From assembly GCF_016863015.1 (NCBI RefSeq), contig NZ_BOOB01000042.1, forward strand, positions 1 to 64,000: a DNA stretch of 64,000 nucleotides, read 5' to 3'. Position numbers and translations under genes: made by a program. The notes below the pieces were generated by a model, which saw nothing but the letters and a program-made list of their open reading frames with translations, ran no database searches and had not been told where the DNA came from. Source of the DNA: Microbispora amethystogenes. GTDB taxonomy: Bacteria > Actinomycetota > Actinomycetes > Streptosporangiales > Streptosporangiaceae. Shown here piece by piece: positions 42,094 through 50,577 of this stretch. Numbering within the stretch: the stretch's first letter is position 1; each line of letters begins with the position of its first letter.

Positions 42094-42477
42094 ATGCCAC
42101 ATCTGACCGCACGAGTGCCCGAGGTGAGACTGACCGGGCACGAGCCGGCGCTGATCGCCGCCCTGACCGACGCCGTTGTTCAGGTGTACGGCGAGTGGGC
42201 TCGCGACCTGGTGGTCGTCCACCTTGACGGCGTACCGCGGGGCCGATGGGGCATCGGCGGAAGGGCCGTCGACGACGCCGCACCTGCGATCACGTTCGGC
42301 ATCCGCGAGGCGGCCCTGACGCGTCCCGAGGGCAAGGAGATCGCCGCACGGCTGATCGCCGGACTGACCGACGCGGTGGCCGGTGTCCTCGGCGAGGAGA
42401 CGCGCGATGGCACCAGCGTCGAACTCGTCGCGCATCCCGAGGGCCGCGCCGGGCTCGGAGGCGTCGTCTCCGGATAG
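42094..42477 (+). CDS. Tautomerase-superfamily protein
   Basis: A 127-residue protein that starts MPHLTARVPE, so Pro is the first residue after Met removal, as needed for the catalytic amino-terminal proline of this family. The length suggests two beta-alpha-beta units as in the longer members. The reaction is unknown. It is divergent from and probably controlled by the MarR at 41570-42034. Confidence 0.72.
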   Translation: MPHLTARVPEVRLTGHEPALIAALTDAVVQVYGEWARDLVVVHLDGVPRGRWGIGGRAVDDAAPAITFGIREAALTRPEGKEIAARLIAGLTDAVAGVLGEETRDGTSVELVAHPEGRAGLGGVVSG

Positions 42478-42800
42478 ATCTGGATCCGCCGTACGATCCC
42501 CTCCGTGGTGGGCGGCCGTATGGTGACGCTGTCGGTGAACTCACGCTGCGGATGGCCGAGTTCGGCGAGTACGGCCGGTGCACCCCCTCGGATACGTCCG
42601 CGACGGGCGAGCGCGGTGCCGGCGGCCCAGGCTGTGCGGATAGTACGACCGACGAACGGACGCCGGTCGCGGACGAACACCCCTCTGCCTGCCTGGCCCC
42701 AGGCGAACCCCTCGGCCGCCCCGTCATCCGCCTGACCCGGCGGCGAAGTCCGGCCAAAGTCGTGGGCGAGTGTCCACGCCGTACGTGCGGCCGCACAGCG
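42478..42800. other. Intergenic region without a recognised gene
   Basis: About 320 bases between the tautomerase and sulfotransferase genes, which converge. Open frames exist on both strands, but none has a ribosome site or a recognisable product. No clear terminator hairpin was found by eye. Confidence 0.5.
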
Positions 42801-43721
42801 TCAACGGGCTGGATCGGTCAGGGTCCGTACGCGGGCGGCGTCTTCGGCGGGGAGGGAGGGCGAGGCGAGAGCCTGGCGGGAGTCCATGGGTCGGAAGGCC
42901 GTGCGGGACAGGCCGGTCCAGGTGAACGCGGACCGGGCCGGGGCACGGCGGGACGTGCAGGCGGCGGCGATGCGCCGGGCGGCGTGATCGGTCCAGGGCA
43001 GGCCGCACCAGGCGTACAGGTCGCGGAAGCCGTCGAGCGGCGCCGCGCACAGGTCCTCGTAGCGCACGATCCTGATGCCGGCAGTACGGCCGGCCACCGT
43101 GCGTACGACCTGGTGGGCGACCCGCCACAGCATGGCCGCCCCGGCGATCAGGTCCTGACCGCCGACGACGGACTCCAGCTCGGAGACGTACGGATGGTCG
43201 CGGACCAGCAGCGGCTGGCTCAGCAGTTCGCGGACGTCGACCGACCAGCCGAGCCGCCGCCAGCTTCCGGCGAACGACACGGGGTCGCGGACCACGACGA
43301 CCACCCGGCAGCCGAGGCGCCTCGCGAACCACTCGGCGGACAGCAGCGCGAACGGGTCGTCGAGCAGCGCCCGCCGGCCGAGCAGCCGGCCGGCCGTGAA
43401 GGCGGTGCCGTATTTGGCCATTCTGGCGAGGTCACCGGGCCGGTGGTTGCGGCGCAGCTCCGCCGACCAGCCGTAGCGCAGTGCGAGCGTACGGGAGAAC
43501 GCCGCCAGCCATGGCGCCTCGTCGTCCGGGCAGATGTACTGGAACCGGTGCGTGACAGACGCGTCGAGCACACCGGGGGAGCGGCCGGGCGGGCGCTGCG
43601 GGTTGAGCGGCTCGTTGACGTAGACCAGGCGGCCGCTCGCCGTGAGCATCCGGCCCACCCAGCTCGTGCCGCTGCGCGGCAGGCCCGTGACCAGCACAGG
43701 CGGCCCCGCCGGTGTTGTCAT
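42801..43721 (-). CDS. Sulfotransferase family protein 2
   Basis: A 306-residue protein with the PAPS signatures PRSGTS at 15-20 and VVVRDPVSFAGSW in the middle. The N-terminal VLVTGLPRSGTSWVGRML is typical of sugar or lipid sulfotransferases. Its ATG overlaps the stop of the flippase gene (ATGA). It is the last gene of the minus-strand polysaccharide operon starting at 50281. Confidence 0.88.
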   Translation of the reverse strand: MTTPAGPPVLVTGLPRSGTSWVGRMLTASGRLVYVNEPLNPQRPPGRSPGVLDASVTHRFQYICPDDEAPWLAAFSRTLALRYGWSAELRRNHRPGDLARMAKYGTAFTAGRLLGRRALLDDPFALLSAEWFARRLGCRVVVVVRDPVSFAGSWRRLGWSVDVRELLSQPLLVRDHPYVSELESVVGGQDLIAGAAMLWRVAHQVVRTVAGRTAGIRIVRYEDLCAAPLDGFRDLYAWCGLPWTDHAARRIAAACTSRRAPARSAFTWTGLSRTAFRPMDSRQALASPSLPAEDAARVRTLTDPAR

Positions 43722-45250
43722 GACGCCGCCCTCCCGGCGCCGCGCGTGTTCCCCGCCAGGCAACCGGCCGCGAGGGACCTGTCGGTGAGGCGGCCCAGGC
43801 CGAAGGGGCGCAGGCCGTAGCGGCGGGAGACCTGTACGGCGGGCAGCAGGTTCTTCACCAGCACCCCGCCCGACCAGCCGAGCGCGGCTCCCAGCGCGCC
43901 GTACGCGGGGACGAGCAGCACGTCGAGGGCGATCGTCACGGCGACGGCCGCGGACACGTTCGCCAGGCTGGCCGTCGTACGCCCGGCCGCCACGAGCACG
44001 ACGTCGACCATCCCGCAGGCCGTGGCGACCATCATCGTGGCCGACAGGACGAGCGCGATCGCGACACCCCCCGCGTACTCGGGCCCGAACAGCGACAGCG
44101 CCCACGGCGCGAGAGCCGCGTACCCCAGCCAGAGCGGCCATGTCAGCCCCACCAGCCACCTCGTCGTGGTCCGGTACACCCTCCCGGCGGTGGCCGGGTC
44201 GCCCTCCGCCAGGGCCCTGACCAGGCGGGTCTGCGCGGCCTGGGCGAGCCCCTGACCGGCGAGCTGTCCCACCACCTTGAAGCGGGTCGCGGCGGTGTAG
44301 ACGGCCGCCGCGGCCGGTCCGGCGAGCAGCGCGACGACCACCACGTCGAGCCGCTGGAACACCGACTGCACCGCCGCCGCCACCGACCGGGGCGCGGTGT
44401 GCCGCCAGAAGGTGCGCACGTCTCCCACGTCGTACGGCCCGAGCCCGCGCAGCCGGACGGCGGCGAGCACCGCGCAGGCCACGGAGGGCAGTGCCCAGGC
44501 CGCCGCCAGCGCCGCCGCCGGAGCCCCGGCGAGTACGGCCGCGGTGACGAGGGCGAGCTGGCCGAGCGGCTGGACGGCCCCGGAGATCAGCAGGGTCGGC
44601 CGCATCGTGCCGAGGCCGCGGGTGGCGCAGACCAGCACGTCCGACAGGACCACGAACGGCAGGGCGGCGGCCAGCACCGCCCAGACGCCGGGCGGCACGC
44701 CGGTCAGCCCGGCCAGCGGACCGGCCGCCAGCCAGACCCCGGCCGCGACCACACACGCCAGCGCCGCCACCGGCACCAGAACCCCCCGCACCATCCCCGC
44801 CGACCCACCACGGACACATCGCCGCGGTTGAGAGACACCTGCCAGGACCCCCCGCAGCAATCCCGCCGACGCCGCTGGAGGCATCCGTCGATGCGCCGGG
44901 GCTCCTCGTACCGATCCCGCGGACCTGGCGTTCCGCGCCGGTCCCGTACGGCTCCCGGCGAGGGCGTGGACGAGGCCGTTGCCGGTGTCGAGGCGTACGA
45001 CGCCCGCGAGCATCAGGCACGCCGTGGTGGCGGTGAAGAACGCGCCGGCGGCGCGTGGTTCGAGCGTCCGCGTCACCACCAGCACGATCGCGAACTGCCC
45101 GGTCGCGGCGGTCGCGGCGGCGGCCAGACCGGCAACGCCGTGCCGCACCAGGCCGCGCCGGAAGAGCCCCCGGCGAAACCGGCCAAGGCGGGACAGCCAG
45201 CGATGAGCCGCCCCTGACAGCACCGCCGTCACGGCACCGCTCCCAGCCAC
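43718..45250 (-). CDS. Polysaccharide flippase (Wzx/MATE-type)
   Basis: A 510-residue inner-membrane protein with about 12 or more predicted helices, like lipid-linked oligosaccharide flippases. It starts with GLAAAATAATGQFAIVLVVTRTLEPRAAGAFF, typical of the family. A basic hydrophilic insertion of about 60 residues (about 100-160) separates early helices. In Wzx-dependent systems it moves lipid-linked repeat units across the membrane. It is coupled to sulfotransferase genes on both sides. Confidence 0.85.
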   Translation of the reverse strand: MAGSGAVTAVLSGAAHRWLSRLGRFRRGLFRRGLVRHGVAGLAAAATAATGQFAIVLVVTRTLEPRAAGAFFTATTACLMLAGVVRLDTGNGLVHALAGSRTGPARNARSAGSVRGAPAHRRMPPAASAGLLRGVLAGVSQPRRCVRGGSAGMVRGVLVPVAALACVVAAGVWLAAGPLAGLTGVPPGVWAVLAAALPFVVLSDVLVCATRGLGTMRPTLLISGAVQPLGQLALVTAAVLAGAPAAALAAAWALPSVACAVLAAVRLRGLGPYDVGDVRTFWRHTAPRSVAAAVQSVFQRLDVVVVALLAGPAAAAVYTAATRFKVVGQLAGQGLAQAAQTRLVRALAEGDPATAGRVYRTTTRWLVGLTWPLWLGYAALAPWALSLFGPEYAGGVAIALVLSATMMVATACGMVDVVLVAAGRTTASLANVSAAVAVTIALDVLLVPAYGALGAALGWSGGVLVKNLLPAVQVSRRYGLRPFGLGRLTDRSLAAGCLAGNTRGAGRAAS

Positions 45251-45257
45251 CGCCTGG

Positions 45258-46115
45258 TCAGCGTCGCCACGACGGGTCGGCTCCCAGCCAGCGGACGAGC
45301 AGGGCGTCCCACGGCTCGAAGTGTTCGTTCAGGCGGCGGCGCACCGACTCGGGCACGACGCCCGTACGCGGCCGGGCGTTGTGCCGCGCGAACTCCACGC
45401 CGCCTAGCCGGGGCAGGTCCAGGAACTCCAGCACCCGGTCGTACGCGGAGCCCGGGTCGTCGAACATTCGCCCGCTGTCGAGGACGAGGATCCGGTCGCG
45501 GCCGAGGAGGGGCTCCAGCCGGGCCAGTTGCTCGGCGTACCGCCCCCGGGCGAGATAGGCGTGGTGCCGGTGGGCCGCGCTCACGTAGCCGGGTACGTCC
45601 CGCAGCCGTTCGATCTCTCCGGCGAGGCGGAGTGGTTCGAGTTCGACGGCGCGCTCGAAGCTCGGCTCGGTCTCGTAGCCCCGCGCCAGTTCGTGGGCGT
45701 GGGCGGAGCAGGCCCGCTCGACCGGGTCCCGGACCAGGACGATCAGCTTGACGCCGGGCAGGTCGGCGGCGATCCGGGCCCCCGCGAGGGGATGGAAGAG
45801 GTAGTAGGGGGTGGATTCAAAGGCCTGAACGCGGCCGCCGTGCCTGCGGCCCAGCGCCCGGGCCGTGGTCACCAGCGGGAAGTGGGCGCGGTACCAGGGG
45901 AGGCCCCGGTCGTAGGCCATGTCGAAGTAGTGGACGCCCTTGCGCAGCACCGGCTTCATGACGAGCGGGTGCCGTGACAGCGCGCGGTAGAGCGAGGTCG
46001 TGCCGCACCGCTGCGCCCCGGCGATGAGGAACGACGGGAGCACCCGCGCCTCCGTGGTGAGCCGTCCGGCGGCGAACGAGACGGCGTGGGCCGAGCGCTT
46101 CAGTACGGACGTCAC
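45258..46115 (-). CDS. Sulfotransferase family protein 3 (heparan sulfotransferase-like)
   Basis: A 285-residue protein with the PAPS loop GAQRCGTTSLYRALSRHP (about 33-50) and the 3'-phosphate motif VLVRDPVERACSAHAHE. This pattern is of the Sulfotransfer_1 class that includes glycosaminoglycan sulfotransferases. GTG 46115 is chosen for GGAAGGGGC upstream; GTG 46130 is also possible. It ends seven bases before the flippase start. Confidence 0.87.
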   Translation of the reverse strand: MTSVLKRSAHAVSFAAGRLTTEARVLPSFLIAGAQRCGTTSLYRALSRHPLVMKPVLRKGVHYFDMAYDRGLPWYRAHFPLVTTARALGRRHGGRVQAFESTPYYLFHPLAGARIAADLPGVKLIVLVRDPVERACSAHAHELARGYETEPSFERAVELEPLRLAGEIERLRDVPGYVSAAHRHHAYLARGRYAEQLARLEPLLGRDRILVLDSGRMFDDPGSAYDRVLEFLDLPRLGGVEFARHNARPRTGVVPESVRRRLNEHFEPWDALLVRWLGADPSWRR

Positions 46116-46182
46116 GGTCGCCCCTTCCACAGTCCCGGGACGGAGGAAGCTCGCCCGCGCGATCGGGCGCGTCCGACAGGTC

Positions 46183-47301
46183 TCACAGGAGGCACTCCAG
46201 GTGGTCGATGACGGGGTTGAGCCAGGTGGCGGGGGACCCGAGCGGCTCGTGGCCGTCGCGGCGGTGCCGCTCGGCGAGGGTGATCAGATAGTGGGCCGCC
46301 GTACGACGCGCTCCGGCGGCGTCGGTGCCGAACGGCTCCAGAATCCGACCCGCCTGGGCGAGGCAGGCGCGGGCGGCGACCGGGGGAGGCATCCGGCGCA
46401 GCGCCCGGTGGAAGAAGCGGTGCAGCGCGTCGAAGCCCACGGGCACGCCGACGGCGAACCGCTCCCAGTCCCACACGAGCAGCCGTCCGTCCGCGCCCGC
46501 CGCCGTGTTCCACGGAGTGAAGTCCCCGTGCCACGCCGCCGTCCGGCCGAGGTCCGCGTACGGGTCGCCGTGCGGGGAGTCGTCTGTGGACCGGCCGGGT
46601 CGGGGGCCGAGGGCGGCGATCTCCCTTACGGCCGAGACGAGCAGGCCGACGGGCACTCTGCGAAAGGGGAATGGGCGGGAGGTGAACGGGCGGGAGGGGA
46701 CAGACAGAGGTGACAGCGCCAGCACCTCCAGGCCACGCCACACACCGTGATGCAGCACCGTGGGCGGCACGACGACCTTGAGCGCCCGGTCGGCGAGCCC
46801 GCGCAGCACCTCGCCCTCGTGCCGCACCAGTTCGCGGGCCCGCTCGGAATCGCCGATCTTCACGAACGCCACGAGTCCGGAGGAGTCGTACGCCTCCAGG
46901 ATCGGTTTGCGGTTGGCCCGGCGGGCGGGCCTGACGTGGACGACGACGCGCACACGGCGGCCGAAGACCTCGCTCAGGTGCGTCTCGATCGTGCCGGACG
47001 CCCCGCCGGTCGGCAGGCGGCGGCCCAGCGCCGCGTGCCACCACGCGCGGGGGACGACTCGCCGGGGCACGAGGCGGTGCGGCAGCACGGTGCGCGCCGT
47101 CACCCCGGCGGCCCGGTCACCGCCACCCCGCGCAGACTGAGAGAAGTGGTCGCGTGGCTCAGAGGACGGGACACTGCCGTGCCCCTCGCCGGACCGGATG
47201 CGGTCGGGTCCCTCGCCAGGCGGGAAGCGTCCCTCACCGGCCGGGAAAAGCGCTTCGAGCACCTCGTCGAGGTAGCGGAGACGGACCGCCGCGTCTCTCA
47301 T
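46183..47301 (-). CDS. Phosphotransferase (APH-fold kinase-like) protein
   Basis: A 372-residue protein with the aminoglycoside-phosphotransferase/kinase fold in its C-terminal two-thirds: AFVKIGDSERARELVRHE (ATP-binding Lys), the catalytic loop WHGDFTPWN (about 277-285) and WDWERF as the metal-binding Asp. The first 70 or so residues are variable. Its ATG overlaps the ligase stop. In a glycan operon it might phosphorylate a sugar or a lipid-linked intermediate, but the substrate is unknown. Confidence 0.75.
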   Translation of the reverse strand: MRDAAVRLRYLDEVLEALFPAGEGRFPPGEGPDRIRSGEGHGSVPSSEPRDHFSQSARGGGDRAAGVTARTVLPHRLVPRRVVPRAWWHAALGRRLPTGGASGTIETHLSEVFGRRVRVVVHVRPARRANRKPILEAYDSSGLVAFVKIGDSERARELVRHEGEVLRGLADRALKVVVPPTVLHHGVWRGLEVLALSPLSVPSRPFTSRPFPFRRVPVGLLVSAVREIAALGPRPGRSTDDSPHGDPYADLGRTAAWHGDFTPWNTAAGADGRLLVWDWERFAVGVPVGFDALHRFFHRALRRMPPPVAARACLAQAGRILEPFGTDAAGARRTAAHYLITLAERHRRDGHEPLGSPATWLNPVIDHLECLL

Positions 47302-48872
47302 GGGCGCCGCCGATCGCCGGGGAACGCACCGGTGGCCGTCGTGGCTCCGTTGCGCCACAGGAGGGCGAAGGAGATCAGGTAGAGGGTCAGGGCGCTCACC
47401 AGCCCGTCGTAGACGACCATGTAGAGCAGCACGAGGATCATCACGAGCGTCCCCGCCTTGCCGATCGGCGAACGGTCGGTCCAGTAGCGCCGCACCGCGC
47501 CGGCGAAGAAGGCGACGTACAGCAACGCCCCCGTGAAGCCCTGGCTGATCAGCAGCAGCCACAGGTGCCCGTCGCTGCCGAGCGGCGGATGGCCGCAGTC
47601 GGGGCACCACGCGCTGCGGCCCGTCGTGGCCGTGCGGTGGCTGCCGTACGCGGTGCGGGTGTTGCCGAAGCCGATGACCGGAGACGAGGCCGCGACCCGC
47701 ACCGTGGTCGCGATCGTGAAGGCCCGGATGCCGTTGCTCTGTGGATTGTCCAGGCGCTGCGCGACGATCCCGCTCAGCGGCGACAGCAGGAAGGCGACCC
47801 CCGCGACGGCCGTGACCAGGCCCGCGAGGAGAGGACGGCCGCCCCGGACGGCCAGGTACGCCGCCGAGATGCCGAGTCCGATCCACAGGCCCCGGTTGAG
47901 CGAGTAGACGACCGGGACCGCCGCGACGGCGAGCAGCAGCACGGCCGCCGCCCGCCGGTACGGCCCGCCGTAGGTCCACCAGCCCACCACGAACCAGATC
48001 ACCAGCACCGAGACGTCGCTGCCCCAGGCGTTGGCCCACTCGAACGGCGCCTCCGGACGCGGCGAGGCGTGCCCGAGCACGTGCTGCACCTGGGCCGCCG
48101 TCGGATGGATCAGGTTCGCGACGAACGGGTTGCCGCCGAGCCACGACGGCAGCACCATCTCCAGCGGCGAGGTGAACTCGAAGCGCGGGGCGAGGACGCC
48201 GAGCAGCCCTCCCGCGACGGCCGTCAGGAACAGCGCGCCGAGCCACCTCACCAGCGTCCGCTGCGGCAGCTCCTCCAGGGTCAGGTTGCCCAGGTAGAGC
48301 ACCATGATCAGAAGCGAGACGTAGACCGCGAGCCGCATCAGGTAGCCGACGACCCGGCCGGTGTTGAGTTCGCCGTAGGTGCCGTCCGGGGTCTCGGCGA
48401 GCGTGAGCGCGCTGACGAGGTAGCCCGTCAGCAGCAGCGCCCACAGGCCGAAGCCCTTCGGCGCACTGATCGGCCGCCTGCGCCACAGCACCACCGCCAT
48501 CGGCACGGCCAGCACCACCACCGACAGGGCCCCCAGGCCGAGTGCCCACCACAGCGGATAGCCCAGCAGCAGCGCTCCGATCGGCCACGCCGCCACCGAC
48601 GCCCGCGCCGCTCCGTTCACCGGCCCGTTCACCGGCACGCGGTGCCTGCCGCGCACCGGTTCACGCACGCCGGCGGTCGGAACCGAGGCGTACGCGGGGC
48701 GTGCCGAGGTCTCCTCGGGCTCCCGGCGCTTCGCGTGCGCGGGCCCGGCCGCGGGCAGCCGCCCGCTCTCGCCCGAGGCGTACGGCGAGGGAGCGGCCGG
48801 GCCGCGAAAGCCGGCGTACGGCGGGGGATCGACGCGGCCGGAAAGGGCGGCGTGTGGCGGGGGTGACGTCAA
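47298..48872 (-). CDS. O-antigen ligase/polymerase family membrane protein
   Basis: A membrane protein of about 524 residues. After a Pro/Arg-rich cytosolic stretch of about 85 residues come 10-12 membrane helices and a large outer loop (about residues 230-275 and 380-420) with the GFGNTRTAYGSHR region. This fits the Wzy/WaaL superfamily. The TTG at 48872 is chosen because GAGGTGG lies upstream and TTGA overlaps the Wzz stop; GTG 48881 is an alternative. It may polymerise repeat units or attach the finished glycan. Confidence 0.8.
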   Translation of the reverse strand: MTSPPPHAALSGRVDPPPYAGFRGPAAPSPYASGESGRLPAAGPAHAKRREPEETSARPAYASVPTAGVREPVRGRHRVPVNGPVNGAARASVAAWPIGALLLGYPLWWALGLGALSVVVLAVPMAVVLWRRRPISAPKGFGLWALLLTGYLVSALTLAETPDGTYGELNTGRVVGYLMRLAVYVSLLIMVLYLGNLTLEELPQRTLVRWLGALFLTAVAGGLLGVLAPRFEFTSPLEMVLPSWLGGNPFVANLIHPTAAQVQHVLGHASPRPEAPFEWANAWGSDVSVLVIWFVVGWWTYGGPYRRAAAVLLLAVAAVPVVYSLNRGLWIGLGISAAYLAVRGGRPLLAGLVTAVAGVAFLLSPLSGIVAQRLDNPQSNGIRAFTIATTVRVAASSPVIGFGNTRTAYGSHRTATTGRSAWCPDCGHPPLGSDGHLWLLLISQGFTGALLYVAFFAGAVRRYWTDRSPIGKAGTLVMILVLLYMVVYDGLVSALTLYLISFALLWRNGATTATGAFPGDRRRP

Positions 48873-50281
48873 GCGCTCCACCTCGTGGGCTCGGTGACGG
48901 GCTCGGAGACGGGTGGGGTGACGGGCGGGGTGAATCCCTGGGACCCGGTGAATCCCCGGGGCACGGTGACCACGCCGACCACCCGCGCTCCCTGCCGCCC
49001 GAGTTGCCGTACGGCCCGGGCGACCTCGGTGGAGGTCGTCCGCCTGAGGCCGACGAGCAGCAGGACTGCGTCCGGGTGGGCGGCCCGGGCGGTCACGACC
49101 GTCGCCGGCACGAGACGGGCGAGCGTGCCGCCGAGTCCCCTGGCGATCTGCCTGGCCGCGTCGTCCGCACCGGCTCGCCGGGCTCCGCTGCCGGCCCCCA
49201 CCCGCCTTGTCCTGGCGCCGTCCCCGCCCCGTCGAGGTCCGGTGCCGTCCCCGACGCCTTCGACGAGCAGCCGGTGCGGGCCACCGCCCAGCGACGTGGC
49301 GACGGCGGCGGCCATCTCGCCGAGGAACTCCGGACCCGGCCTGACCGGAAGCTCGGCGAGCAGGGGCAGGCCGCACATCCGCTCGACGTCCGCGCAGGTG
49401 CGCAACCGCGTGTCCGTACGGTCCCGGGCGAAGGCGGCGCCCGCCCCCGCGAGTATCCCGAGGAACAGGCCGCTGCCCAGGAAGAGCGGAGGACTGGGAC
49501 TGCTGGGCCGGATCGGCGGCCGGGCCGGGCTGATCACCGTGCCCGGCGTGACCGCGACCGTCCTGAGCGCGTCGTAGCGCAGGGTGAGATCCGACACCTG
49601 CCGGGCGAGCACGGCCTGCCGCCGGGCCGCTCCCAGCCGGGCCACCGGATCCGCCTGCCCTGCCGTGCGAGCGGTCTGCCCTGCCGTGCGAGCGGTCTGC
49701 CCTGTGGTCTGCCCTGCGGTCTGCCCGGTCCGCGCGGCCGGCTGAGTGGTCCCGGCGGCCTCGTCCAGGTCGTCCTCGACCTGGCGCAGCCGCGCGGAGA
49801 TGAGCTTGAGCTGGGCGGCGAGCGCGTCCTCGGCGGCGCGGGCGCGATTGTGCAGATACGCCTCCGCGTACGCCTGGGCGCCCGCCGCCGCGGCCTCGGG
49901 ATCGTACGCCGCGTAGGAAAAGGAGAGGATCGCGGAATTGGGTGGCACGTCCACCATGACGTGCTCCCGTAATTCCTCCGAATCCTGATATTTCAGAGTT
50001 CTGGCGGCAAGGGCGGAGACGACCGCCGAGCGGGCAATCTGTGATTCGGTGTCGAGATTGAGTGGTTCGCGTTGCCGGGCGCTCTGTGTGTTGAGCTGTT
50101 CCTGTACGCCGGTCGGCAGCACCTGCACCTGGGCGACCGCCGTGTACCGCGCGGGGGTCACCGCCAGCGCCGCCGCCCCGCCGCCCACCCCGGCCAGCAG
50201 GCAGACGGTCACCACCAGCCGCCTGCGCCAGAGCACCGAACCGTACTCCCCGATGTCCCGGCTGTGCGGCGGCAGGCTCAT
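48869..50281 (-). CDS. Wzz-type chain-length determinant / polysaccharide co-polymerase
   Basis: A 470-residue protein. The N-terminal Wzz domain has a membrane helix at about 22-42 and is followed by an extracytoplasmic coiled-coil stretch. A second membrane helix lies near 270-290, then a cytosolic domain like BY-kinases but without clear Walker motifs, so kinase activity is doubtful. A QTAGQTTGQTARTAGQ repeat interrupts the coiled coil (about 180-205). ATG 50281 follows ACGGAGAGATCC. First gene of the minus-strand operon. Confidence 0.82.
   Translation of the reverse strand: MSLPPHSRDIGEYGSVLWRRRLVVTVCLLAGVGGGAAALAVTPARYTAVAQVQVLPTGVQEQLNTQSARQREPLNLDTESQIARSAVVSALAARTLKYQDSEELREHVMVDVPPNSAILSFSYAAYDPEAAAAGAQAYAEAYLHNRARAAEDALAAQLKLISARLRQVEDDLDEAAGTTQPAARTGQTAGQTTGQTARTAGQTARTAGQADPVARLGAARRQAVLARQVSDLTLRYDALRTVAVTPGTVISPARPPIRPSSPSPPLFLGSGLFLGILAGAGAAFARDRTDTRLRTCADVERMCGLPLLAELPVRPGPEFLGEMAAAVATSLGGGPHRLLVEGVGDGTGPRRGGDGARTRRVGAGSGARRAGADDAARQIARGLGGTLARLVPATVVTARAAHPDAVLLLVGLRRTTSTEVARAVRQLGRQGARVVGVVTVPRGFTGSQGFTPPVTPPVSEPVTEPTRWSA
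49650..49740. repeat. Short tandem repeats inside the wzz-like gene
   Basis: Copies of CCTGCCGTGCGAGCGGTCTG and shorter GGTCTGCCCTG units stand head to tail and encode the QTARTAGQ repeats of the Wzz-like protein. Unit number may vary between strains and change coiled-coil length. Confidence 0.7.
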
Positions 50282-50577
50282 GGATCTCTCCGTGCGCTCG
50301 TTCGTCACCCCGCCGCGGTCGCGGCACAGCGGCGGCACGCCGTCGGAGACGGGCGTGTCCGCGGTCCGGGCGGCCCTCCGGCGTGACCCGATTTCGAACT
50401 ATAGGCGGCGGCGGACTTTCGTCCCCGGCTATTGCTGATTTTCCTCGGGACAATGACCGTCAATTAGCTACTTAAAACGCACTATTTCCGTACACGTGAG
50501 ATGGGGGAAACGGCTCCGGAATCCGGGGAATCGGTGGGATGGTGTTCACCCATCCATTGCGGGGACAGGGGAGCGCG
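50282..50577. promoter_or_regulatory. Divergent promoter region, wzz-like operon and GH26-like gene
   Basis: About 300 non-coding bases, with a markedly A/T-rich stretch around 50440-50495 for this genome. It should hold promoters for both directions. No clear palindrome or consensus pair was fixed by eye. Confidence 0.5.

Noticed and set aside
42180..42680. Minus-strand frame of 166 residues opposite the tautomerase gene, considered as a gene remnant
   Set aside because: No ribosome site, no recognised family, and half of it is antisense to a good gene.
42246..43820. 524-residue plus-strand frame after the tautomerase gene
   Set aside because: It overlaps a clear minus-strand sulfotransferase and has no family features.
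46183..47301. APH-fold protein considered as an antibiotic-resistance phosphotransferase
   Set aside because: It is embedded and coupled in a glycan operon; the fold is shared by many sugar and lipid kinases, so a resistance call is not supported.
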